From assembly GCA_019352125.1 (NCBI GenBank), contig JABBNV010000173.1:1-6077 (forward strand): 6,077 nucleotides of DNA, read 5' to 3'. The notes beneath the pieces are model-generated. The model was not told the DNA's origin. It did no database searches and saw nothing but the letters and a program-made list of their open reading frames with translations. This document shows positions 1-5,691 of the stretch, in pieces. The position numbers were made by a program, and so were the translations under genes. Numbering within the stretch: the first letter of the stretch is position 1; the number at the start of each line of letters is the position of its first letter. Source of the DNA: Acidobacteriota bacterium (GTDB lineage: Bacteria > Actinomycetota > Actinomycetes > Actinomycetales > Micrococcaceae).

Positions 1-572
1 TGGGCATTGGCCAACCTACGGGCGTCTCCAACTTCCTGCAGACCGAGCAAAACGTCACCCTGCACACTGAAAACGGGATGTTGGGCATGGGGCCAGTAGC
101 TACCGGGGATCAGATTGATGAGGACCTGATCAACGCGGGCAAGATTCCGGTGACGGAGCTGCCCGGGGCCAGCTACTTCCACCATGCTGACTCCTTTGCG
201 ATCATGCGCGGCGGACACCTGGATGTCTGCGTGCTGGGCGCGTTCCAGGTTTCCGCCGAAGGGGATTTGGCCAATTGGCACACCGGCGCACCCGACGCGA
301 TCCCCGCCGTCGGCGGTGCCATGGACTTGGCAACAGGCGCCAAAGAAACGTGGATCATGATGTCCCTCTTCGCCAAGGACGGCAGCGCCAAGCTAGTGCC
401 GGAATGCACCTACCCGCTCACGGGCGTGGGATGCGTGCGGCGCATATACACTAGTGAAGCCGTGTTCCTGCTTGGCCCCGACGGCGTCCGCGTGCGTGAG
501 ACGTATGGGATCGGCTTTGCGGAATTGGCCGAGCGCGTAGACGTTGAGCTGCTGCCGCCGCAGGAGGCATAG
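1..572 (+). CDS. pcaJ: 3-oxoadipate CoA-transferase subunit B, 3' part (5' end outside window)
   Basis: The beta subunit of 3-oxoadipate:succinyl-CoA transferase moves CoA from succinyl-CoA to 3-oxoadipate, the penultimate step of the beta-ketoadipate pathway, as a cytoplasmic complex with PcaI. The open frame runs in from the window edge (codons from base 3), so the ATG at 78 is internal and not the start. The first visible residues, GIGQPTGVSNFL, match the family's glycine-rich N-terminal motif. HTENGMLGMGP follows, and its Glu (bases 69-71) corresponds to the catalytic glutamate of class I CoA-transferases. GGAMDLATGA and the C-terminal CTYPLTGVGCVRRIYT stretch are also typical. About 189 residues are visible; the family has roughly 210-220, so only about 25-30 are missing. 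The stop is TAG at 570-572. The next gene, pcaR, starts 23 bases on, which suggests one transcript. A related acetoacetate CoA-transferase subunit is possible, but the pcaR neighbour favours PcaJ. Confidence 0.92.
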   Translation, partial: GIGQPTGVSNFLQTEQNVTLHTENGMLGMGPVATGDQIDEDLINAGKIPVTELPGASYFHHADSFAIMRGGHLDVCVLGAFQVSAEGDLANWHTGAPDAIPAVGGAMDLATGAKETWIMMSLFAKDGSAKLVPECTYPLTGVGCVRRIYTSEAVFLLGPDGVRVRETYGIGFAELAERVDVELLPPQEA

Positions 573-595
573 CCGTCACTTCAACCGGGGAGATC

Positions 596-1375
596 ATGAC
601 CGAGACCAAACCAGCCAGCGATCAGTTTGTACAGTCGCTGGCACGTGGGCTGAGCATCATCCGCGCCTTCGACGGTGAAAACCCCCGCATGACGCTGAGC
701 GACGTGGCCAAACGGACGGACCTCTCCCGGGCCACCGCACGCCGATTTCTCCTCACGCTAGCGGACCTAGGGTACGTACGCACTGACGGGCGGACTTTTG
801 AGCTGACCCCCGCCGTGCTTTCTCTGGGATATTCCTTTCTCTCCAGTTTGAGCTTGCCGCAGCTGGCGCAACCGCACCTGGAGCGGCTGTCCCGCGAGGT
901 GGGTGAATCCACCTCCGCGTCGATCCTCGATGGTGCGGACATTGTGTACGTTTGCCGCGTGCCTGCCCAGCGGATCATGAGCGTGGCCATCACCGTGGGG
1001 ACCAGGTTTCCGGCGTACGCCACGTCCATGGGACGGGTGCTCCTGGCGGGGCTTCCCGCTGCGGAATTGCAGGCCTACCTGGACGCTGTTGACCTGGCAC
1101 CGTTAACCCCTGCGGCACTCTCTTCTACCGGTTCCCTTGCCGCCGAGCTGGATAATGTCCGTGCCCAGGGTTGGGCAGTGGTGGATCAGGAACTCGAGGT
1201 GGGTCTGCGTTCCATGGCAGCCCCCATTACCGATGCCGGCGGGAAAGTAGTGGCCGCCGTCAACGTGTCCATGCGTGCACACGCCGGTGACACGGCGGAT
1301 CAGGTAGGGGCAATCCGGCCGCAGCTCTTGGCCGCCGCCGTAGCCATTTCAGCTGACGTAGCCGCCCAAAACTGA
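596..1375 (+). CDS. pcaR: IclR-family regulator of the beta-ketoadipate (pca) pathway, PcaR/PcaU type
   Basis: This is a cytoplasmic DNA-binding regulator of 259 residues, the usual IclR length. Residues about 10-65 form the N-terminal winged helix, with DQFVQSLARGLSIIRAF at its start and LSDVAKRTDLSRATARRFL as the helix-turn-helix. Residues about 80-250 are the IclR effector domain, including RIMSVAITVGTRFPAYATS (about 126-144), GRVLLAG, and the typical GLRSMAAPI (about 203-211) with AAVNVSM near 220. The opening FVQSLxRGLxI and FxLTPAVLxLG pattern is that of the PcaR/PcaU/PobR subgroup, which in known members responds to beta-ketoadipate or protocatechuate and controls pca genes. The ATG at 596 was chosen because GGGGAG at 587-592 lies directly upstream, with an unusually short spacing of 3 bases. 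It sits just behind pcaJ in the same direction, so it is probably the last gene of the pca operon. The stop is TGA at 1373-1375. The ligand is inferred from context. Confidence 0.9.
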   Translation: MTETKPASDQFVQSLARGLSIIRAFDGENPRMTLSDVAKRTDLSRATARRFLLTLADLGYVRTDGRTFELTPAVLSLGYSFLSSLSLPQLAQPHLERLSREVGESTSASILDGADIVYVCRVPAQRIMSVAITVGTRFPAYATSMGRVLLAGLPAAELQAYLDAVDLAPLTPAALSSTGSLAAELDNVRAQGWAVVDQELEVGLRSMAAPITDAGGKVVAAVNVSMRAHAGDTADQVGAIRPQLLAAAVAISADVAAQN

Positions 1376-1442
1376 TTCAGGGATCTCGCGCAAGGACGAC
1401 TCCTAGCAGTGTCGCAGATGTGCTCAAGCAGGCGCATAGGTC

Positions 1443-1838
1443 GTGACGGAGCTGGCTCAGGACCATAGTGAATGCGATTCTTTACTCTATGTTTACGGAG
1501 CCGTATTGCCAGGCGTCGTTCCGGGCCCGGTTCTTTGGCCCACCGGGTCTCTTGCTGATAAACAACGCCTCATTGACTCGGGTACACAAACTGCGGCAAC
1601 GGTCACTAAGCACTAAACCGAAATAGTGACTGGGTCACGGGGGAGCGACGAGTAGTTTCATAGTGAATACGCTTGTACGCCGGACGGCGAAACCGAAGAA
1701 CAGATTTCCGACGCTAAATTGTTCAAGGAACAGTGGGACGCTCTCAACGGTGGATCAGAGATCTCGGTGACGTATCAGCCGGGCGATGCCGCCCAGAACG
1801 AGCCAACAATTCCCACCGGATCTGGCACGGCGAAGTAA
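1443..1838 (+). pseudogene. Relic of a small membrane protein, DUF3592-like, with two in-frame stops
   Basis: One frame (codons starting at multiples of 3) keeps coding character from about 1443 (GTG) or 1482 to the TAA at 1836-1838, but is cut by TAA at 1614-1616 and TAG at 1653-1655. The first part has a hydrophobic segment (LLYVYGAVLPGVVPGPVLW), then LADKQRLIDSGTQTAATVTKH, then the first stop. Between the stops is TEIVTGSRGSDE. After the second stop comes FHSEYACTPDGETEEQISDA, then a stretch ending GGSEISVTYQPGDAAQNEPT. The order membrane segment, LIxSGxxTxATV, SEYxxTPDGE, and VTYxPGDxxxNxP resembles small DUF3592-type membrane proteins of actinobacteria. That resemblance is from memory. 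All parts lie in one frame, so the damage is nonsense mutation, not frameshift. The N-terminus is poorly preserved and its start is uncertain. No function is claimed. Two sequencing errors are less likely but cannot be excluded. Confidence 0.6.
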
Positions 1839-1889
1839 AAACCATTTGAAAGGCGATGCTCGGATCAGGCTGCTGGTGCTGCGTGAGCT

Positions 1890-2069
1890 TTAGCGCTCCG
1901 GCGTCCGTGGGGGAGAATCGCGCCGTCCGTCTAGCTCCTGCTGAGCGTCAAGTACTCCTCGACGTGCTGACCGCCGCACGAAACGCGCTAGCGAAATCAC
2001 CAGCACCGCGGTGCAGAGTACTAGAACCACCAGCAGTGTTACGGCCTCAGCGGCATTGATCCCCAACAT
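1890..2069 (-). CDS. Small single-pass membrane protein of unknown function (59 residues)
   Basis: I do not recognise a named family. The frame is open further upstream, to 2279, but that part overlaps the DJ-1/PfpI gene antisense and is not protein-like, so I start at the ATG at 2067-2069. The protein begins MLGINAAEA, has a clear transmembrane helix at about residues 9-28 (VTLLVVLVLCTAVLVISLA), then a basic stretch RFVRRSARR (about 29-37), and a charged, proline- and arginine-rich tail to the TAA at 1890-1892. The positive-inside rule places the tail in the cytoplasm. The ribosome site is weak; an 8-base inverted repeat lies 13 bases upstream of the start. It follows the DJ-1/PfpI gene on the same strand with an 85-base gap and converges on the broken gene at 1443-1838. 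Codon pattern and the hydrophobic/basic layout support a real gene, but expression is unproven. Confidence 0.55.
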   Translation of the reverse strand: MLGINAAEAVTLLVVLVLCTAVLVISLARFVRRSARRGVLDAQQELDGRRDSPPRTPER

Positions 2070-2082
2070 AATGACGAGTGTA

Positions 2083-2115
2083 GCTCTACGATCGCACGGC
2101 CACGGCCCGTAGAGC
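2083..2115. repeat. Inverted repeat between the DJ-1/PfpI gene and the small membrane protein gene
   Basis: GCTCTACG at 2083-2090 and CGTAGAGC at 2108-2115 are a perfect 8-base inverted repeat around a 17-base GC-rich loop. It lies downstream of the DJ-1/PfpI stop and 13 bases upstream of the small membrane protein start on the minus strand. A second, competing stem (CCACGGCCC at 2100-2108 against GGGACCGTGG at 2142-2151, with one bulged base) overlaps it. No T-run follows on either strand, so a classic intrinsic terminator is not shown. It may be a U-less terminator or an operator/leader structure for the small gene. Confidence 0.4.
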
Positions 2116-2154
2116 GCAAAGGCTGTACTGGCCGCGGCCCTGGGACCGTGGATG

Positions 2155-2853
2155 TTATGCGAGGGCCTTGGTGACTTCCTTGGCCACGTCCGCGCTGGAC
2201 TGCGGGTTTTGCCCGGTGATGAGGTTGCCGTCCCGGACCACGTTGGAGCTCCAGGCTGCCGCATTTTCGATGATGGCACCCCTGTCCTTCAGCACGTCTT
2301 CAACGAACCATGGCGTGTTGGGCCCGGTGCCGCCGTTGAGCTCTTCTTCGTTGGTAAAGACGGTGAGGCGCCGCCCCGCAAAGGCGAACGTTCCGTCGTC
2401 GTCCACTGCGCTGAGCAGCGCGGACGGGCCGTGGCAGAACGGAGCAATAATCTTCTCAGCCTTGTTGGCCGCGATCAGAATCTTGCCCAAATCAGCGTCC
2501 TTGTAGAGGTCCGCCATCGGGCCGTGTCCGCCAGGAATCACGACAGCGTCGTAGTCTGCGGCATTGACGTCTGCCAGCACCAAGGGTGAGGTTAGCTCAG
2601 CGTCAATGGAGGCGATGTAATCGCGGAAGCCATCCGCCCGGTCCTGGCCGCCAGCTGATTCTGGGGCCAGACTTACCTGATCCACCGTGGGCTTGACGCC
2701 GCCGGGCGTGGCAATCTGAACGGTGTGGCCAGCGGCAAGCAGGTTCTGGTGTGAAACCACCAGCTCCTCAGCCCAGTACCCGGTGGGGTGTTCGCTACCG
2801 TCCCGCATGGTCAGAGAGTCGGCTGCTGAAACAACCATCAAAATGTTAGCCAT
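2155..2853 (-). CDS. DJ-1/PfpI family protein, Hsp31-like (type 1 glutamine amidotransferase fold)
   Basis: This is a 232-residue cytoplasmic protein with the DJ-1/PfpI fold. Members act as glyoxalase III (glutathione-independent methylglyoxal to lactate), protein deglycase candidates, or stress chaperones. The N-terminus MANILMVVSAAD is a beta-strand start. GYWAEELV (about 25-32) carries the conserved acidic residue of the active site. IPGGHGPMADL (about 106-116) forms the oxyanion region. APFCHGPSALL (about 137-147) is the nucleophile elbow with Cys140 and His141. TVFTNEEE and TGQNPQSS (about 213-220) are typical of the Hsp31/HchA-like branch, and the length also fits. The ATG start is supported by AAGGAG on the minus strand (CTCCTTC at 2861-2867) about 7 bases upstream. 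The stop is TAA at 2155-2157. It lies 74 bases after the aldo/keto reductase gene on the same strand, probably in one transcript. Which activity it has cannot be told from sequence alone. Confidence 0.88.
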   Translation of the reverse strand: MANILMVVSAADSLTMRDGSEHPTGYWAEELVVSHQNLLAAGHTVQIATPGGVKPTVDQVSLAPESAGGQDRADGFRDYIASIDAELTSPLVLADVNAADYDAVVIPGGHGPMADLYKDADLGKILIAANKAEKIIAPFCHGPSALLSAVDDDGTFAFAGRRLTVFTNEEELNGGTGPNTPWFVEDVLKDRGAIIENAAAWSSNVVRDGNLITGQNPQSSADVAKEVTKALA

Positions 2854-2927
2854 GGTGCTACTCCTTCTCTTGCCAGCCCTGATGGGCCAGCATTTCTCCT
2901 ACTGGTTGGTGGTGGGGGAAAATCCGC

Positions 2928-3797
2928 TCAGCGCATTGCTTCGAGCTCGGCATAGCTACGGTCATCAAGCTCCAGATTAGCCGCTGCCAGATTTTCCTCA
3001 AGGTGCCTGATGGAGGCCGTTCCGGGAATGGGCATGATGACGGGGGAGCGGCGCAACAGCCAGGCCAGGGCCACCTGAGATGTGGTGGCACCGAGGCGGG
3101 CGGCTAGCTCATCGAGGGGGCCACCGGGCTTGGCCAAGTCGCCCGCTGAGATTGGTGCCCAGGGGATGAACCCGATGCCATTCGCTTCCGCGTAGTTCAG
3201 GACGTCCTCGGAGCTGCGGTCCGTGAGGTTGAAACGGTTCTGCACGGTGGAGACGGTGAAGTACTTCCCTGCCTCCTCCAGCTCGGCCACGCTCACCTGA
3301 GACAAGCCCAGGGCCTTGACCTTGCCCTCATTCTGCAAGTCACGGAGCACTGAGAACTGCTCGTCCGGATCCACCTTGGGATCGATGCGGTGGAGCTGCA
3401 GCAAATCCAGGGAATCCACCTTGAGCTTGCGTAGGCTCAGCTCGGTCTGCTGCCGCAAGTATTCAGCACGCCCCAGCGGAACCCACACGTTGGGACCCGT
3501 CCGGGTGAAACCCACCTTGGTGGCAATCTTCAGGCCTGACTTGTAGGGGTGAAGCGCCTCCGCCAGGATTTCCTCGCTGACGTTGGGCCCGTACGAATCG
3601 GCAGTATCAATGAAGTCCACGCCCAGTTCCACCGCGCGCTTGACGACGTCGACGGCGGCTTTGCGGTCAGCCGGCTCGCCCCAGACGCCGTCGCCTACAA
3701 TACGCATGGCACCGAAGCCCAGACGATGGACCGTTCCCAGATCCTTCAGCTCGATGGTGGTTGATGGTTTGGCATGTTGTGAAGTTTCTTGACTCAT
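2928..3797 (-). CDS. Aldo/keto reductase, NADPH-dependent oxidoreductase
   Basis: This is a complete 289-residue cytoplasmic (beta/alpha)8 barrel enzyme that reduces aldehydes or ketones with NADPH. GFGAMRI (about 28-33) is the first barrel strand. DFIDTADSYGPN (about 61-72) holds catalytic Asp64 and Tyr69. IATKVGF (about 91-97) holds Lys94, and LDLLQLHRID (about 130-139) holds His136, so the catalytic tetrad is complete. GLSQVS (about 164-169), QNRFNL (about 186-191) and IPGTASIRHLEENL (about 257-270) give cofactor-binding residues. The ATG was chosen because AGGAGGTTA on the minus strand (TAACCTCCT at 3806-3814) lies upstream at a rather long spacing. The stop is TGA at 2928-2930. Its partner downstream is the DJ-1/PfpI protein, and a shared role in handling reactive aldehydes is an inference. 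It resembles the YdbC/PcaR-unrelated general oxidoreductase branch of AKRs; the substrate is unknown. Confidence 0.92.
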   Translation of the reverse strand: MSQETSQHAKPSTTIELKDLGTVHRLGFGAMRIVGDGVWGEPADRKAAVDVVKRAVELGVDFIDTADSYGPNVSEEILAEALHPYKSGLKIATKVGFTRTGPNVWVPLGRAEYLRQQTELSLRKLKVDSLDLLQLHRIDPKVDPDEQFSVLRDLQNEGKVKALGLSQVSVAELEEAGKYFTVSTVQNRFNLTDRSSEDVLNYAEANGIGFIPWAPISAGDLAKPGGPLDELAARLGATTSQVALAWLLRRSPVIMPIPGTASIRHLEENLAAANLELDDRSYAELEAMR

Positions 3798-3847
3798 ATG
3801 GGCGGTAACCTCCTGCGACCGCCGCCTATTCCATTGGCCGATGTGGT

Positions 3848-3865
3848 CCGGCCCACGTGGGCCGG
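3848..3865. terminator. 18-base perfect palindrome directly after the hemD stop; likely U-less terminator
   Basis: CCGGCCCACGTGGGCCGG is its own reverse complement. As RNA it can fold into a 7-base GC stem (CCGGCCC/GGGCCGG) with the four-base loop ACGT. It begins at the base after the TGA that ends the hemD winged-helix frame on the minus strand, and lies 51 bases upstream of the aldo/keto reductase start. No T-run follows, as is common for actinobacterial hairpin terminators. Because it is also a symmetric CACGTG-centred DNA site, an operator for the reductase unit is a real alternative. Confidence 0.5.
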
Positions 3866-4116
3866 TCAGACCCGGAGCCGGTACCGGCGTTTGACGACGG
3901 TCTGAACCAAGCTGCTATCCGGTAGGGCGGCGCGCAGCCGGCTGGCGGCCATGTCCAACGCGTGGGCATCGTTGCTATTCTCCAAGTGGGCCGCCAGGTC
4001 CTGGCGCGTCACGACGGCTCCGTTGGCTTCGATCAGCGCCCGCATGAGACGGAATGGCGCCGGTGCCAGCGTAAGTGGGTCGCCGCCAAGGAGCACGGCG
4101 CAACCACGCAGCTCCA

Positions 4117-4125
4117 CTACCCCAG
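4117..4125 (-). other. Frame break between the HemD domain and its winged helix, at a G run
   Basis: On the minus strand CTGGGGTAG ends the HemD frame, and the winged-helix frame opens at a GTG sharing the last base of the stop (TAGTG). One extra G in the GGGG run would read PLGVVELRG straight through. The simplest explanation is a one-base loss in the run. Translational coupling of two separate proteins, or a -1 slip at GGG, would also fit what is seen. Confidence 0.6.
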
Positions 4126-4583
4126 AGGCATGACCACCGGCTGTGCAGCCTGGGCACCCAAGTGCTCGCAGAGAAGGCGGATCATGGCACCGAGCCGGAA
4201 TCTCACAGGCACTAGCGGCGTGATCCCGGCAATCTCCAGGGGCTTGGCGGTCAATGGGCCAACGACGGCGGTGGCAACGTTGGATCGCAGGGCTGCCTTG
4301 AGCTGGTCCCCAAATCCCATTTCCTCGGCAGTGCTGAACACAGCGTCAACGGCTGGCGCGCTGGTGAACGTCACGGCGTCCAATTCACCGGAGCAGGCGG
4401 CGCGGATCAGGGCCGGAAGGGCATCATCAACGTCCGGTTTGATCCAGCCATACGGCGTCACGGTCAGTACGGTGGCACCGGCCGCAGCCAGACGTTGGAG
4501 CTGTGTTTCGTCCGCGTAGGCATGTAGCTGCACAGCGATTGTTTTGCCGGCCACAGGCTCGCTCAAAATCAGGTCTACCAAAG

Positions 4584-4595
4584 TAGCGGCGATGG
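4584..4595 (-). other. Deletion junction inside hemD
   Basis: This is the point where the N-terminal HemD frame (VGVTSHRR) and the frame of its second half (IAATLVDL) meet. CATCGCCGC is read as HRR in the upstream frame and as part of IAA in the downstream frame, so the exact breakpoint falls within about ten bases. The missing length is not a multiple of three. Confidence 0.65.
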
Positions 4596-4662
4596 GAGGT
4601 GACACCAACACGGAATCCCGCCAGCGGCGCACCCTGCGGCTCCGTGTCAGTGGATGCCGAAG

Positions 4663-5676
4663 TCACGAGTTCACAGCCATGGTGGCAAGGGACTCGAACT
4701 GTTCCAGCTCGTCAGGACTGTTGACCGACACCACTGCCCCAATGATTACTACTGCTGGATTGCTGCACGCGGCGGCAGCACGTTCAATGCTACCCAAACT
4801 GCTGCGCGTGGTGCGCTGCCCGGCTCGGTGGCCGCGCTCCACCACAGCCACTGGCATGTCTATCCGCATTCCAGCCCGGCGCAGGCCAGCGGCCAGATGT
4901 GGCAACGTGCCAATGCCCATCAGGAGCACAATAGTTCCGCCCAGCCCAGCCAAGTGGTCCAGCTCAGAGTCCGTCAGCGGTGCGTGCCCGGAAACCACCG
5001 TAAACATGTGGCTGACGCCGCGGTGGTTAACCGGAATTCCGGCCGCTGCCGGTAGCGCGATGGCGCTACTGAGACCCGGTACCACGCTGACTGGAACGCC
5101 CGCCTTTGCGCAGGCTGCAACCTCTTCGCCGCCACGTCCAAACACGTAGGGATTCCCACCCTTGAGCCGGACTTCGGACTCTCCGGCTAGAGCACCGGCC
5201 ACTAAGAGCTCTTCAATATCCGCCTGTGCAATCTTGTGGTGCCCGGGTAGCTTCCCTACGTCCACCATGCGCGCACCAGGGGCCAGCAGTCCAAGATCCT
5301 GCGGGCCAAGACAGCCATAAAGGACTACGTCTGCGTCGCGCAGGGCAGCCACGGCACGGACGCTCAGCAGATCCGTCGGTCCAGGTCCACCGCCGACCAG
5401 TGTCACCCGGCCACCGGGCGTCGCCGCCGGTTCCGGCGCAACCAGAATCTCCAGACGCTGGCACATCGTCAGGATGGGCACCCAGCCAGGTTGGCCGTCG
5501 TCCACTGGAACAACCAGGGCGACGCCGTCCAGCATGGTCGCGTTGGCATCGCCAGGTGTGGTTGCAGTGCAGACTGTGGCACCTTGGGTTGTATACCTGC
5601 GTACAGCCCGGCGGGTGGCGTCGGCTCGGCCAAGAATCAGGGCGGTGGTGCCGTGGAGATTAATAGTGAGTTGCAT
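4663..5676 (-). CDS. cobA: Uroporphyrinogen-III C-methyltransferase (SUMT) with N-terminal Rossmann-like domain
   Basis: SUMT uses two S-adenosylmethionine to methylate uroporphyrinogen III to precorrin-2, the entry to siroheme (and cobalamin). The frame is open for 337 residues. Residues about 1-85 form a CysG-N-like Rossmann domain lacking a clean GxGxxG, probably not catalytic. Residues about 89-325 are the methyltransferase: VTLVGGGPGPTDLLSVRA (from 91), VRLKGGNPYVFGRGGEE (169-185), VVPGLSSAIALPAAAGIPV (198-216), SHMFTVVSGH and VVERGHRAGQRTT. Three positions differ from what I expect to be near-invariant: YGCL at 120-123 for YDRL, and GGNP at 173-176 for GGDP; each is one base change away. 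Activity is therefore doubtful although the frame is intact. The ATG is preceded by AGGAG (5689-5693), which includes the nirB TAG stop, at a long spacing of 12 bases. Its TGA overlaps the hemD GTG by four bases. It is the middle gene of nirB-cobA-hemD. Confidence 0.88.
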   Translation of the reverse strand: MQLTINLHGTTALILGRADATRRAVRRYTTQGATVCTATTPGDANATMLDGVALVVPVDDGQPGWVPILTMCQRLEILVAPEPAATPGGRVTLVGGGPGPTDLLSVRAVAALRDADVVLYGCLGPQDLGLLAPGARMVDVGKLPGHHKIAQADIEELLVAGALAGESEVRLKGGNPYVFGRGGEEVAACAKAGVPVSVVPGLSSAIALPAAAGIPVNHRGVSHMFTVVSGHAPLTDSELDHLAGLGGTIVLLMGIGTLPHLAAGLRRAGMRIDMPVAVVERGHRAGQRTTRSSLGSIERAAAACSNPAVVIIGAVVSVNSPDELEQFESLATMAVNS

Positions 5677-5691
5677 GACCGGTCCGTTCTC

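Larger units (their letters stand above)
3866..4666 (-). pseudogene. hemD: Uroporphyrinogen-III synthase/winged-helix fusion, broken by internal deletion and frameshift
   Basis: Intact HemD cyclises hydroxymethylbilane to uroporphyrinogen III; in many actinobacteria it carries a C-terminal OmpR-type winged helix. The pieces are in the right order but in different frames. The N-terminus starts at GTG 4664-4666, overlapping the cobA stop as GTGA, and reads normally through LAGFRVGVTSHRR (to about 4586). The sequence then jumps, in another frame, to ATLVDLILSEPVAGKTIAVQ (from about 4587), continuing through the second half with LDAVTFTSAPAVDAVFSTAE and VPVRFRLGAMIRLLCEHLGA to TAG at 4117-4119. 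Roughly 100 residues of the first half are absent, including most of domain 1. The winged helix begins VELRGC at GTG 4115-4117 in a third frame and runs to TGA at 3866-3868, with APAPFRLMRALIEANGAVVT and SRLRAALPDSSLVQTVVKR. Near the end KRRYRL replaces the usual KRGYRL. The total of 801 bases compares with roughly 1100 or more for intact relatives. It is almost surely inactive as a synthase. Confidence 0.8.

Noticed and set aside
1521..1530. CCGGGCCCGG palindrome inside the relic
   Set aside because: Lies in the coding frame of the relic; short GC palindromes are common in DNA of this composition.
1464..1668. Direct repeat CATAGTGAAT at 1464-1473 and 1659-1668, both in the same frame
   Set aside because: Ten bases repeated within about 500 bases of gene-poor DNA can arise by chance, and no further similarity flanks the copies. 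Not enough for a deletion scar or binding sites.
1856..2059. 67-residue plus-strand frame over the small membrane protein gene
   Set aside because: Composition is not protein-like, whereas the minus strand shows a clean transmembrane helix and basic patch.
2152..2589. Plus-strand open frame opposite the DJ-1/PfpI gene
   Set aside because: It is antisense to a well-supported gene, has no recognisable domain and no convincing ribosome site.
4427..4600. Continuation of the hemD N-terminal frame beyond VTSHRR to 4427
   Set aside because: After about 4586 it reads Cys/Arg-rich, low-quality protein that is the shifted frame of the HemD second half, so it is an effect of the deletion and not a separate gene.
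5226..5663. Long plus-strand open frames opposite cobA
   Set aside because: GC-rich antisense shadows with Arg/Pro/Gly-biased composition; the minus-strand frame has clear SUMT motifs.
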